A stretch of 64,000 bases of DNA from Rhodopseudomonas palustris (GTDB lineage Bacteria; Pseudomonadota; Alphaproteobacteria; Rhizobiales; Xanthobacteraceae), in the NCBI RefSeq assembly GCF_007005445.1, contig NZ_CP041387.1, forward strand, positions 124,001-188,000. The letters run 5' to 3'. Both the position numbers and the translations under genes were made by a program. This document shows, piece after piece, positions 29,537 through 36,968 of the stretch. Each line of letters opens with the position of its first letter. The stretch's first letter is position 1. The notes beneath the pieces were generated by a model. The model ran no database searches. It was not told the origin of the DNA and saw nothing but the letters and a program-made list of their open reading frames with translations.

Positions 29537-30304
29537 TCAGCCGATCAGCTTCACCAGCGTGGTGGCGGCGAGGTAGATGCCGAGCCCGATCAGCGCGAAC
29601 AGGAACCAGCGCCGGAACGTGTCGGGATGCATCCGGGTGCGCACCGCCTGGCCGGCGAACATGCCGGCGAAGGCGGCCACCATCGCGATCACGCCGGGCA
29701 GGGCGGTGGCGGTCGACAGCAGGCCGGCATCGGTGAGGTTGACGGCCAGCGCCAGCGTCGCGGTGGTGAAGAACACGCCGAGCGCCTGCACCAGCTCGTC
29801 CTTCTCCATTCCGATCGCCTGGAGATACGGCATCGACGGAATCACCTGGACACCAGTCGCGGCCGAGATCACCCCGGTGATCAGACCGACCGGGCCGCCG
29901 ACCCATTTCTCCCGGCCGGGCGCGAGGTGGAAGCGGCGCTTGCTCAAGCCGAGGATCCCGTAGGCCACCAGCAGCACGCCGAGCACCAGCGCGCCGTAGC
30001 GGGCGTAAGGCCCGGTCATCAGGCCGGCGCCGAGGCGGATGCCGATCACGGTGCCGAGCAGCAGCGGCCACAGCCGGCGCAGGATGTCGCGCAGATAGCT
30101 GCCGACGAAGGTCTGCCAGATGTTGGTGACGATCGCCGGCACGATCACGATGGCGACCGCCTGGGCCGGCGGCATCGCGATCGCGAGCAGGCCGATCGAC
30201 ACGGTCGGCAGGCCAAGGCCGATGACGCCCTTGATGAAACCGGCGAACGCGAAGACCGCAGCGATGATCAGGAGAAACGGATCGGACACGAGAGCAAATT
30301 GCAT
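29537..30304 (-). CDS. TauE/SafE-family permease
   Basis: 255 residues, about eight hydrophobic helices. The N-terminal repeat AGFIKGVIGLGLPTVSIGLLA and the matching second-half GLITGVISAATGVQVIPSMPYL are the two conserved G-rich helices of the TauE/SafE (DUF81) family. Inner-membrane exporter or importer of sulfite, sulfonates or other small anions; substrate not predictable. Converges with the frameshifted LysE gene with only 16 bases between stops. Confidence 0.9.
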   Translation of the reverse strand: MQFALVSDPFLLIIAAVFAFAGFIKGVIGLGLPTVSIGLLAIAMPPAQAVAIVIVPAIVTNIWQTFVGSYLRDILRRLWPLLLGTVIGIRLGAGLMTGPYARYGALVLGVLLVAYGILGLSKRRFHLAPGREKWVGGPVGLITGVISAATGVQVIPSMPYLQAIGMEKDELVQALGVFFTTATLALAVNLTDAGLLSTATALPGVIAMVAAFAGMFAGQAVRTRMHPDTFRRWFLFALIGLGIYLAATTLVKLIG

Positions 30305-30336
30305 GCTCGTCCGGTGTCACACAACCCGCAGTCTGC

Positions 30337-30768
30337 TCATGGCTGTGCGGAGGCGGCGCCGTCGGCATATTGCGCCGCATAGTCCGCGCTCGGCGGGATC
30401 GGCTTGATGATGTCGATCAGCACGCCGTTCGGATCGGCGGTGATGAAATGGCGCTGGCCGAAATCCTCGTCGCGCAGCGCCAGCAGGATCGGCAGGCCGG
30501 CCCGCTGCAGCCGCTCGTACTCGCGGTCCGGATCGTCGACTTCGAAGTTCAGGATCAAACCCGACACCCGGCCGCGGCCGCCGGCGGGGATCGTCGCGTG
30601 CTGGCCGTCGAGAATCGCCAGGTTGACGGCGGGATCCTCGGCCGATTGCAGATGGACGTACCAGTCCGCTTCGAACAGCGGCCGGAAGCCGAAATGCGCG
30701 GCGTAGAACTGCGCCGTGCCGGCGACGTCCGAGGTCATGATCACCGGGTAGTAGCTGGTCGGTCGCAT
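30337..30768 (-). CDS. Glyoxalase/bleomycin-resistance (VOC) family protein
   Basis: 143 residues from the ATG at 30768, preceded by AGGAGG. One VOC unit made of two beta-alpha-beta-beta-beta modules: [28 protein letters not shown]..., [20 protein letters not shown], and [18 protein letters not shown]. Metal-binding candidates are the His/Glu in the FITADPNG and NFEV segments. Members include lyases, dioxygenases and resistance proteins; function here is unknown. Divergent from a TetR regulator that probably controls it. Confidence 0.85.
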   Translation of the reverse strand: MRPTSYYPVIMTSDVAGTAQFYAAHFGFRPLFEADWYVHLQSAEDPAVNLAILDGQHATIPAGGRGRVSGLILNFEVDDPDREYERLQRAGLPILLALRDEDFGQRHFITADPNGVLIDIIKPIPPSADYAAQYADGAASAQP

Positions 30769-30798
30769 CGCTTTCCTCCTCGCCAATAAAAAGATACA

Positions 30799-30831
30799 GT
30801 GTGTATGTATAAACATGCAGGTTGTATGTAT
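30799..30831. promoter_or_regulatory. Operator-like repeats between glyoxalase and tetR genes
   Basis: An A/T-rich patch with TGTATGT-ATAA-ACATGCA (near-perfect inverted repeat) and TGTATGTAT present twice (30802-30810 and 30823-30831). Likely TetR binding region, overlapping the regulator start. Confidence 0.45.
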
Positions 30832-31414
30832 GAAGGCGACCAAGCGACGCACCAATCCCGAACGGTCCAGCGCCACCCAGGCGGCCTTGATCGCCGCTGC
30901 CCGGCAGGCGTTCGTCGCCCGCGGCTATGCGGACACCAGCACTCCCGACCTGGTCGAGGCGGCGGGCGTCACCCGCGGCGCGCTGTACCACCACTTCGCC
31001 GACAAGCAGGCGCTGTTTCGGGCGGTCGTCGAGGCCGAATCCGCCGCGGTGGCGGCGGAAGTCGAGGCCGGCGCGGCTGAGGGCTCGGCGATCCCAGCGC
31101 TGATTTCGGGTGGGCAGGCGTATCTGGACGCGATGGCCGCACCGGGCCGCACCCGGCTGCTGCTGATCGACGCCCCCGCGGTGCTCGGCCGCGCCGAGGC
31201 CGACGCAATCGACGCCCGGCACGGCGTCGGGACATTACGGGATGGGCTTCAGGCCGCGGTCGAGGCTGGCGCGATCGCGCCGATTCCGATCGACGCCGCA
31301 GCGAAACTGCTCGGCGCCGCTTTCGATCGTGCGGCGCTGGAGATCGCACATGGCGGCGACCGCGGCGACTGTCTCGCCGTGCTGCGGGCGCTGATCGAGG
31401 GGCTGCGGCGATGA
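30830..31414 (+). CDS. TetR-family transcriptional regulator
   Basis: 194 residues from ATG 30830; ATG 30815 would add five residues and neither has a strong ribosome site. N-terminal HTH (about 15-60): [23 protein letters not shown]..., then [18 protein letters not shown], the standard TetR recognition helix. The C-terminal ligand domain is Ala-rich. Divergent from the VOC gene across 61 bases that contain repeated TGTATGTA motifs, so it most likely represses itself and that gene. Effector unknown. Confidence 0.9.
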   Translation: MKATKRRTNPERSSATQAALIAAARQAFVARGYADTSTPDLVEAAGVTRGALYHHFADKQALFRAVVEAESAAVAAEVEAGAAEGSAIPALISGGQAYLDAMAAPGRTRLLLIDAPAVLGRAEADAIDARHGVGTLRDGLQAAVEAGAIAPIPIDAAAKLLGAAFDRAALEIAHGGDRGDCLAVLRALIEGLRR

Positions 31415-31429
31415 CCGCCGCTTCGGGTT

Positions 31430-32212
31430 TCAGCCGTTCAGGATCTTCATTGCGGCTTCGTGCACGCGCTTGTCGCCGGCGGCGATGATGCGGCCGCCGT
31501 TCTGGGCGGGTTCGCCTTCCCAGGTGGTGATGATGCCGCCGGCGCCGGTGATGATCGGGATCAGGGCGGCGACGTCGTAAGGCTTCAACTCGGTCTCGAT
31601 CACCAGATCGAGCTGTCCGGCCGCCAGCATGCAGTAGGAATAGCAGTCGCCGCCATAGCGGGTCAGCCGCGCCTGGGCCTGGACGCGTTCGAAGATGGCT
31701 CGGTCGGCGTCGTTCATCAGCAGCGGCGAGGTCGTAAACAGCACAGCGTCTTTGATCGCCGCGCAGCGCCGCACGCCGAGCTTGCGCTCGCCGGACGGGC
31801 CCTTGTAGCTCGCGGAGCCGTTGTCGCCGGAAAACCGTTCGCCGATGAACGGCTGGTGCATCATCCCGAACACCGGTACGCCCTTGTGCAGCAGCGCGAT
31901 CAGCGTTCCCCACACCGGGAACCCGGCAATGAAAGATTTGGTGCCGTCGATCGGATCGAGCACCCAGACGTAATCGGCGTCCTCGCGCTCGTTGCCGAAT
32001 TCTTCGCCGATGATGCCGTGTTGGGGAAAGCTCGCCTTGATCAGTCGCCGCATCACCGCCTCGGCGGCTCGGTCGGCCTCGGTCACAGGATCGAAATCGC
32101 GGCCGGTCTGCTTGTTGTCGATCGTCAGCGAGGTGCGGAAGAACGGCAGGATGGTGTCGCCCGACGAGGTCGCAAGGCGGCCGATAAAGGCGGCGAAATC
32201 GATGACCGTCAC
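31430..32212 (-). CDS. hisN: Histidinol-phosphatase, inositol-monophosphatase family
   Basis: 260 residues. Metal- and phosphate-binding motifs of the IMPase family are all present: GIIGEEFG, WVLDPIDGTKSFIAGFP, GGDCYSYCMLA and ELKPYDVAALIPII. The LDPIDGTKSFI...GDCY pattern is the HisN type (histidinol-phosphate to histidinol, the penultimate step of histidine synthesis) rather than SuhB. Convergent with the TetR gene. A 64-codon gene and a suhB/MmgR-like sRNA lie upstream. Confidence 0.88.
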   Translation of the reverse strand: MTVIDFAAFIGRLATSSGDTILPFFRTSLTIDNKQTGRDFDPVTEADRAAEAVMRRLIKASFPQHGIIGEEFGNEREDADYVWVLDPIDGTKSFIAGFPVWGTLIALLHKGVPVFGMMHQPFIGERFSGDNGSASYKGPSGERKLGVRRCAAIKDAVLFTTSPLLMNDADRAIFERVQAQARLTRYGGDCYSYCMLAAGQLDLVIETELKPYDVAALIPIITGAGGIITTWEGEPAQNGGRIIAAGDKRVHEAAMKILNG

Positions 32213-32329
32213 GGGCGATCCTTTGCGAGCATTGCGGGCAGGAGATGGAATCGCGGCCTCATCTTAGCCGCGCGCGATCGAACCCTGCCTCCTTTATTAT
32301 GGCGGGCGAGTCCCGGTCCATAGGCTGAA

Positions 32330-32524
32330 TCATCGATAATAAGCCGCACTCACAGCTTTGAGGCGGGCCGTAGCGAGGTGGAACCGGGTGCGACACGAGC
32401 GCTCGGATTCGCCCGCGGAGGTCGAGCGGCCTTTGGTCGCGACCGCTCCCATCTCATTGATCCACCTCAAATATTCTGACCAGTTCCGCGGCGTGGACGG
32501 TGCTCTGACATGCGTTTTTTGCAT
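32330..32524 (-). CDS. Small hypothetical protein upstream of hisN
   Basis: 64 residues, MQKTHVRAPSTPRNWSEYLR followed by WINEMGAVATKGRSTSAGES and ending SAAYYR. Third codon positions are strongly G/C, unlike a random frame, and the sequence is not low complexity. The ribosome site is weak (GGGCGA). It lies 117 bases upstream of hisN on the same strand and starts 21 bases from the -35 box of a divergent sRNA. No known domain; function unknown. Confidence 0.45.
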   Translation of the reverse strand: MQKTHVRAPSTPRNWSEYLRWINEMGAVATKGRSTSAGESERSCRTRFHLATARLKAVSAAYYR

Positions 32525-32544
32525 GGAGAATCGCCCGAAAACAC

Positions 32545-32573
32545 TTGCGCTTTGTGCGGCGCGGTCGCATATT
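32545..32573 (+). promoter_or_regulatory. Promoter of the suhB/MmgR-like sRNA
   Basis: TTGCGC (32545-32550), 17-base spacer, CATATT (32568-32573). Predicted start at about 32580. Confidence 0.6.
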
Positions 32574-32579
32574 GTTGCG

Positions 32580-32667
32580 GTGCGGTAGCGCCTCGCGCTA
32601 TCGCTGCCCTCCTTGGGCGTTTCCTCCCTAGACTTGGGCCGCTTGCCATCGCAAGCGGCCCTTTTTT
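32580..32667 (+). ncRNA. suhB/MmgR (alpha-r8)-like small RNA
   Basis: About 88 nt. Hairpin 1: GGTAGCGC-CTC-GCGCTATC. A single-stranded pyrimidine stretch GTTTCCTCCCTAGACTT follows, then a strong terminator GGGCCGCTTGC-CATC-GCAAGCGGCCC plus TTTTTT (32636-32667). A CUCCC-bearing unpaired region between a 5' hairpin and a terminator is the layout of the suhB (MmgR, alpha-r8) RNA of Rhizobiales, described near inositol-phosphatase genes; here hisN of that family lies just beyond. The CCUCCCU stretch could pair with Shine-Dalgarno sequences of targets, typically through Hfq. Assignment rests on layout and motif. Confidence 0.68.
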
Positions 32668-32783
32668 CTTGTCGTGCGGTTTTCTTTTGGCCCCCGTCGG
32701 AGGGCCGCCTTGCGGATGCAATCAGCCGTTGGTTTGCGGCCGTGATCTCCGGCGCCGACGTCGGTCGGCGGGAGCGACAGGGG

Positions 32784-33671
32784 CTATTCGGCCGCGGCCT
32801 GGAATGGACGCAGATCGTCGAGCGGGATCGCCGCCAGCGCTTCGGCGAGGCGGCTGAAATCCTCGGCCACGGTACCGAAGCGGTCGCTGCGCAGTCGCAG
32901 ACGCTCGTCCATGTAAATCGCCCGATTGAGCTCGACCTGCACGGTGTGCAGCCCGCTTCCCGGATTGCCGTAGTGCTCAGTGATGAAGCCACCCGCATAG
33001 GGCTTGTTGCGGCCGGTCGAATAACCGCGCGCCGCCATCGTTTCCTCGATGACCGCAGCGATCAAGGGGGCGCAGCTCGTGCCGTAGCGGTCGCCGATCA
33101 CGACGTCCGGCCGCTTCGGCTCGTCGCGCGACAGCCCGACCGAGGGCATCGAATGGCAATCCACCAGAACGACTGAGCCGAACTGCTGGTGCGCCTGGCT
33201 GATCAGCCGGCGCAGCGCGCGATGATACGGCTTGTACAGCGTCTCGATCCGGCCGAGCGCATCGTCGATGGAGAGGCGCTCGTGATAGATCTCCTGGCCG
33301 TCCCCGACCACGCGCGGGATGGTCCCCAGTCCGCCGGCCACTCGCATCGAGCGGGTGTTGGCGAAGCTAGGCAGCCGACCGCTGAACATCCGCGGGTCGA
33401 GCTCGTAGGGCTCGCGATTGACGTCGATATAGGAGCGCGGGAAATGCACCCGCACCACCGGAAATCCGTCGTGGATCAGGTGGCCGATCAATTCGTCCAT
33501 GAACGAATCCTCGGAGCGCTGCAGCACTTCGAGGTCGATTCGCGACGCGTTCAGAAAGGCATTCGGATAGACCGAGCCGGAATGTGGCGAATTGAAAATG
33601 ATCGGAGCACGCCAGACCGCCGGCTCGGCGATCTCGAAGGCGGGGGAGAACTCACCGTCGAATTCGGTCAT
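32784..33671 (-). CDS. N-formylglutamate amidohydrolase family protein
   Basis: 295 residues from the ATG at 33671 (MTEFDGEFSPAFEI). FGase fold landmarks: IIFNSPHSGSVYP (metal His), SEDSFMDELI, FPRSYIDVNREPYELDP, VVLVDCHSMPSVG, DVVIGDRYGTSC and LHTVQVELNRAIYMDE. Hydrolyses N-formylglutamate to formate and glutamate or acts on a related N-acyl substrate; no hut genes are adjacent, so a role in histidine use is not shown. Divergent from cpdR, an arrangement I recall from other Rhizobiales. Confidence 0.9.
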   Translation of the reverse strand: MTEFDGEFSPAFEIAEPAVWRAPIIFNSPHSGSVYPNAFLNASRIDLEVLQRSEDSFMDELIGHLIHDGFPVVRVHFPRSYIDVNREPYELDPRMFSGRLPSFANTRSMRVAGGLGTIPRVVGDGQEIYHERLSIDDALGRIETLYKPYHRALRRLISQAHQQFGSVVLVDCHSMPSVGLSRDEPKRPDVVIGDRYGTSCAPLIAAVIEETMAARGYSTGRNKPYAGGFITEHYGNPGSGLHTVQVELNRAIYMDERLRLRSDRFGTVAEDFSRLAEALAAIPLDDLRPFQAAAE

Positions 33672-33979
33672 CGTCGTCCGCCACCCGTCAAATCCGCCGT
33701 TCTCCTGTCTGTCGGACAGCGCGTCTGGTGATTTGTTGAGAGGTATTGTCGGCAATCGGACCGGCGCTGCCAAGCAAAATCATTCCAGGGAGCGGTGTCG
33801 AAAACGCCGAAGCCCATCAAAAGTGCCGGCCTGCAGGTTTGTTGATTCGGAATCTGATCGGGCGCAGGATTATCTGGACCTCCTCCCGCTGGATGCGGGA
33901 ATTTCACCCGAAATTTACCAGACTTCGGTCTAAGTGGATCGATCGGTTCTCCTCGCCCGGATTTGAAGTTCCAATCACC
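33672..33979. other. 308-bp divergent promoter region of the FGase-like gene and cpdR
   Basis: No gene, repeat or RNA signature found. A frame continuous with cpdR extends upstream, but its translation is unrelated to any receiver protein and it has no start with a ribosome site. Confidence 0.4.
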
Positions 33980-34339
33980 ATGCACAAGATTCTCCTCGCC
34001 GAAGACGACAACGACATGCGCCGCTTCCTGGTGAAGGCGTTGGAAAACGCCGGGTTCCAGGTTTCCTCGTTCGACAACGGCATGTCGGCCTATCAGCGGC
34101 TTCGCGAAGAGCCGTTCGAAATGCTGCTGACCGACATCGTGATGCCGGAGATGGACGGGATCGAGCTGGCGCGCCGCGCCTCCGAACTCGATCCCGACAT
34201 CAAGATCATGTTCATCACCGGATTCGCTGCGGTGGCGCTGAATTCCGATTCGGATGCACCGAAGAATGCCAAGGTCCTGGCCAAGCCCGTGCACCTGCGG
34301 GAATTGGTCAGCGAAGTGAATAAGATGCTCGCCGCCTGA
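33980..34339 (+). CDS. cpdR: Single-domain response regulator CpdR
   Basis: 119 residues from the ATG at 33980 (MHKILLAEDDNDMRRFLVKA). Receiver domain only: acidic pocket Asp9/Asp10, phospho-acceptor Asp52 in LLTDIVMPEMDG, switch Thr in FITGFAAVAL, Lys in VLAKPVHLRELV. The sequence is very close to CpdR of Caulobacter and rhizobia. Unphosphorylated CpdR primes the ClpXP protease for degradation of PdeA and, with RcdA and PopA, of CtrA; phosphorylation through the CckA-ChpT relay blocks it. rcdA lies 15 kb downstream in this window. tRNA-Val follows after 84 bases. Confidence 0.93.
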   Translation: MHKILLAEDDNDMRRFLVKALENAGFQVSSFDNGMSAYQRLREEPFEMLLTDIVMPEMDGIELARRASELDPDIKIMFITGFAAVALNSDSDAPKNAKVLAKPVHLRELVSEVNKMLAA

Positions 34340-34423
34340 GATTGGCGTCGAAATCCTGCTTTGGTGTCCTTGCCTGACCGGCCCGGAGCCGATATAGGGA
34401 CGCCACCCGTGAAGACGATCTGA

Positions 34424-34498
34424 GGGCGCGTAGCTCAGCGGGAGAGCACCTCGTTGACATCGAGGGGGTCACAGGTTCGATCCCTGTCGCGCCCACCA
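34424..34498 (+). tRNA. tRNA-Val (anticodon GAC)
   Basis: Complete 75-nt cloverleaf with encoded CCA: acceptor GGGCGCG/CGCGCCC, D arm GCTC...GAGC, anticodon stem CCTCG/CGAGG around TTGACAT, T arm with GGTTCGATCC. Anticodon GAC reads GUC/GUU valine codons. Confidence 0.97.
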
Positions 34499-34596
34499 TC
34501 CCTCGGCGGATCGCTCCGCTATCCCCGTTACCTCACCTGCATCCGGTCGGCTCGCGTCGAAGCATCGTCTCCGATTCGGTCGATGGCGAGGGGCGA

Positions 34597-35220
34597 TCAA
34601 TCGCCGGGCCGGGTCTCCTTGCCCGCCCCGTAGCGCAGGCCGTCGATCAGCAGCGCCACCATACGGTTCGTATGCTCTGGATCGCCGCCGGGCGCCGAAT
34701 TACAGAGCTGAGCCACCGCCTTGAGCAGATCGAACGGATCGACGTCACGCCGAACCTCGCCCGCCGCGCCAGCCTTATCCAGCAGGGATTTCAGCGCCGG
34801 GACCAGCCGCTGTTCGAAATAGGCCGGCAGGCTGTCATAGGCCGGGTTACCCGAATACAGCGCGGCCGCCAGACCGCGCTTGGTCGCGATGAAGTCGACG
34901 TAATGCTGCATCCAGCGCGACAGCGCCTCGAGCGGCGGATGCTCATCGGCCAGCGTCTCGGCCGCGTCGGCGCAGCAATCGACGCCGCTCCGGAAAACCG
35001 CGACGATCAGGTCCGAGCGCTGCGGGAAGTGGCGGTACAGAGTGCCGACCCCGACGCCGGCCTTTTCGGCGATCTCCCGCACTGGCGCATCCACGCCCGA
35101 GGCGGCGAACACGTCCAGCGCCGCCTTGATCAGCGTCTTCAGATTGCGCTGCGCGTCCGCCCGGACCCGGCGCGGCGCACGGGCCGCGGAGGTGCCTTGT
35201 CGAGGCGGCTTTTCGGGCAC
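34597..35220 (-). CDS. TetR-family regulator of the molybdenum hydroxylase operon
   Basis: 207 residues from a GTG at 35220 with AAGAGGT upstream. HTH (about 28-75): LIKAALDVFAASGVDAPVRE, then AGVGVGTLYRHFPQRSDLI; the C-terminal SBD-type ligand domain follows. Divergent from the paoABC-like operon. The intergenic region holds the palindrome ACGGAAC-GAT-GTTCCGT lying exactly between a -35 and a -10 box of the operon promoter, so this protein most likely represses it until an aldehyde or aromatic inducer binds. Confidence 0.92.
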   Translation of the reverse strand: MPEKPPRQGTSAARAPRRVRADAQRNLKTLIKAALDVFAASGVDAPVREIAEKAGVGVGTLYRHFPQRSDLIVAVFRSGVDCCADAAETLADEHPPLEALSRWMQHYVDFIATKRGLAAALYSGNPAYDSLPAYFEQRLVPALKSLLDKAGAAGEVRRDVDPFDLLKAVAQLCNSAPGGDPEHTNRMVALLIDGLRYGAGKETRPGD

Positions 35221-35232
35221 AAGAATACCTCT

Positions 35233-35260
35233 TGATAAACGGAACGATGTTCCGTATAAG
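35233..35260 (+). promoter_or_regulatory. Promoter with embedded TetR operator
   Basis: TTGATA (35233-35238), 16-base spacer, TATAAG (35255-35260). A perfect 7-bp inverted repeat ACGGAAC-GAT-GTTCCGT (35239-35255) fills the spacer, so repressor binding would exclude RNA polymerase. The palindrome also lies between the divergent tetR start and this promoter. Confidence 0.8.
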
Positions 35261-35448
35261 GAGTTGCTGGTTCGTTATCTCATATCGAACCCCACCGGGC
35301 TATCCGGCCACGCTCAAACAACCAACGCTCCGAACTAACCAGCCGCTCCGCGGTTAGCGAGTTTTCGTCTCGCATTCTTCGTCTCGCGCAACGTGCGCGC
35401 GCGAACACGGCCGCTTGCGCGCTCTCATCTCGTCCCCAGGGAGGTCCT
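35261..35448 (+). other. Untranslated leader of the paoABC-like operon
   Basis: About 180 bases between the TATAAG box and the first ATG. It contains no frame with a ribosome site and no hairpin-terminator; GGGAGG at its end serves the first gene. Confidence 0.4.
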
Positions 35449-35981
<533 letters not shown>

Positions 35982-35985
<4 letters not shown>

Positions 35986-36968
35986 CTCCCTTCGATTATG
36001 CACGAGCCGGCGACGTCGCCGACGCGGTGCGGCTCGGCGCCGCCACGCAGGCCAAATTTCTCGGCGGCGGCACCAATCTGGTCGACCTGATGCGCGAGAC
36101 CATCGAGCGTCCGGGCGCGCTGGTCGATATCACCGGTCTGCCGGCGGACATCACCGAGCGCGACGATGGCGGCCTGCTGATCGGCGCAGCGGTGCGCAAC
36201 ACCGCCCTCGCGGAGCACCCCGCCGTGCGCCGGCGCTATCCGATGCTGTCGCGCGCGATCCTGGCGGGCGCCTCGGCGCAGATCCGCAACATGGCGACGG
36301 TCGGCGGCAATCTGCTGCAACGGACGCGTTGTACTTACTTCTACGACGATGCCGGCTCGTGCTGTAACAAGCGCAATCCGGGCCAGGGCTGCGACGCCAT
36401 CGACGGCTTCAACCGCAACCACGCGATCCTCGGCGCGTCCGAGGCCTGCGTCGCGACGCATCCCTCCGACATGTGCGTGGCGCTCGCCGCGCTCGACGCG
36501 GTGGTGCACGTCGAAGGGCACGCCGGGAAGCGGGCGCTGCCGTTTGGCGACTTCCATCGCCTGCCGGGCGACCGCCCGGATCAGGAGACGACGCTTCAAC
36601 CCGGCGAACTCATCACTGCGATCGAGCTGCCGTCGCAGTCGATCGCGGCGCGCTCGACCTATCGCAAGGTCCGCGACCGCTCGAGCTACGCGTTCGCGCT
36701 GGTGTCGGTCGCAGCCGCGCTCGAGCTCGAAGAAGGCAAGGTGAAGGACGTCCGGCTCGCGCTCGGCGGCGTCGCGCACAAGCCGTGGCGGGCGCTGAAG
36801 GCCGAGCAGGCGCTACGCGGCGGGGCAGCAACGGCGGAGGCGTTCCGCGCCGCGGCCGAGGCGGAACTCACCGACGCGGTCGCGCTGCGCGACAACGCCT
36901 TCAAGATCGAACTGGCCAAACGAACCATCACTGCCGTTTTGGCCGAACTTGCAGGAGATGCCCGATGA
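35982..36968 (+). CDS. Molybdenum hydroxylase FAD subunit (PaoB/YagS-like)
   Basis: 328 residues from the ATG at 35982, overlapping the 2Fe-2S gene by 4 bases. FAD-binding PCMH domain: KFLGGGTNLVDLM, IRNMATVGGNLLQRTRC. Cys117, 127, 128 and 137 in the RTRC...SCCNKRNPGQGC insertion correspond to the extra 4Fe-4S cluster described for PaoB, which ordinary xanthine dehydrogenase flavin subunits lack. CO-dehydrogenase flavoprotein C-terminal domain (about 215-325) with RSSYAFALVSVAAAL. Links the Mo subunit to the final electron acceptor. Confidence 0.93.
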
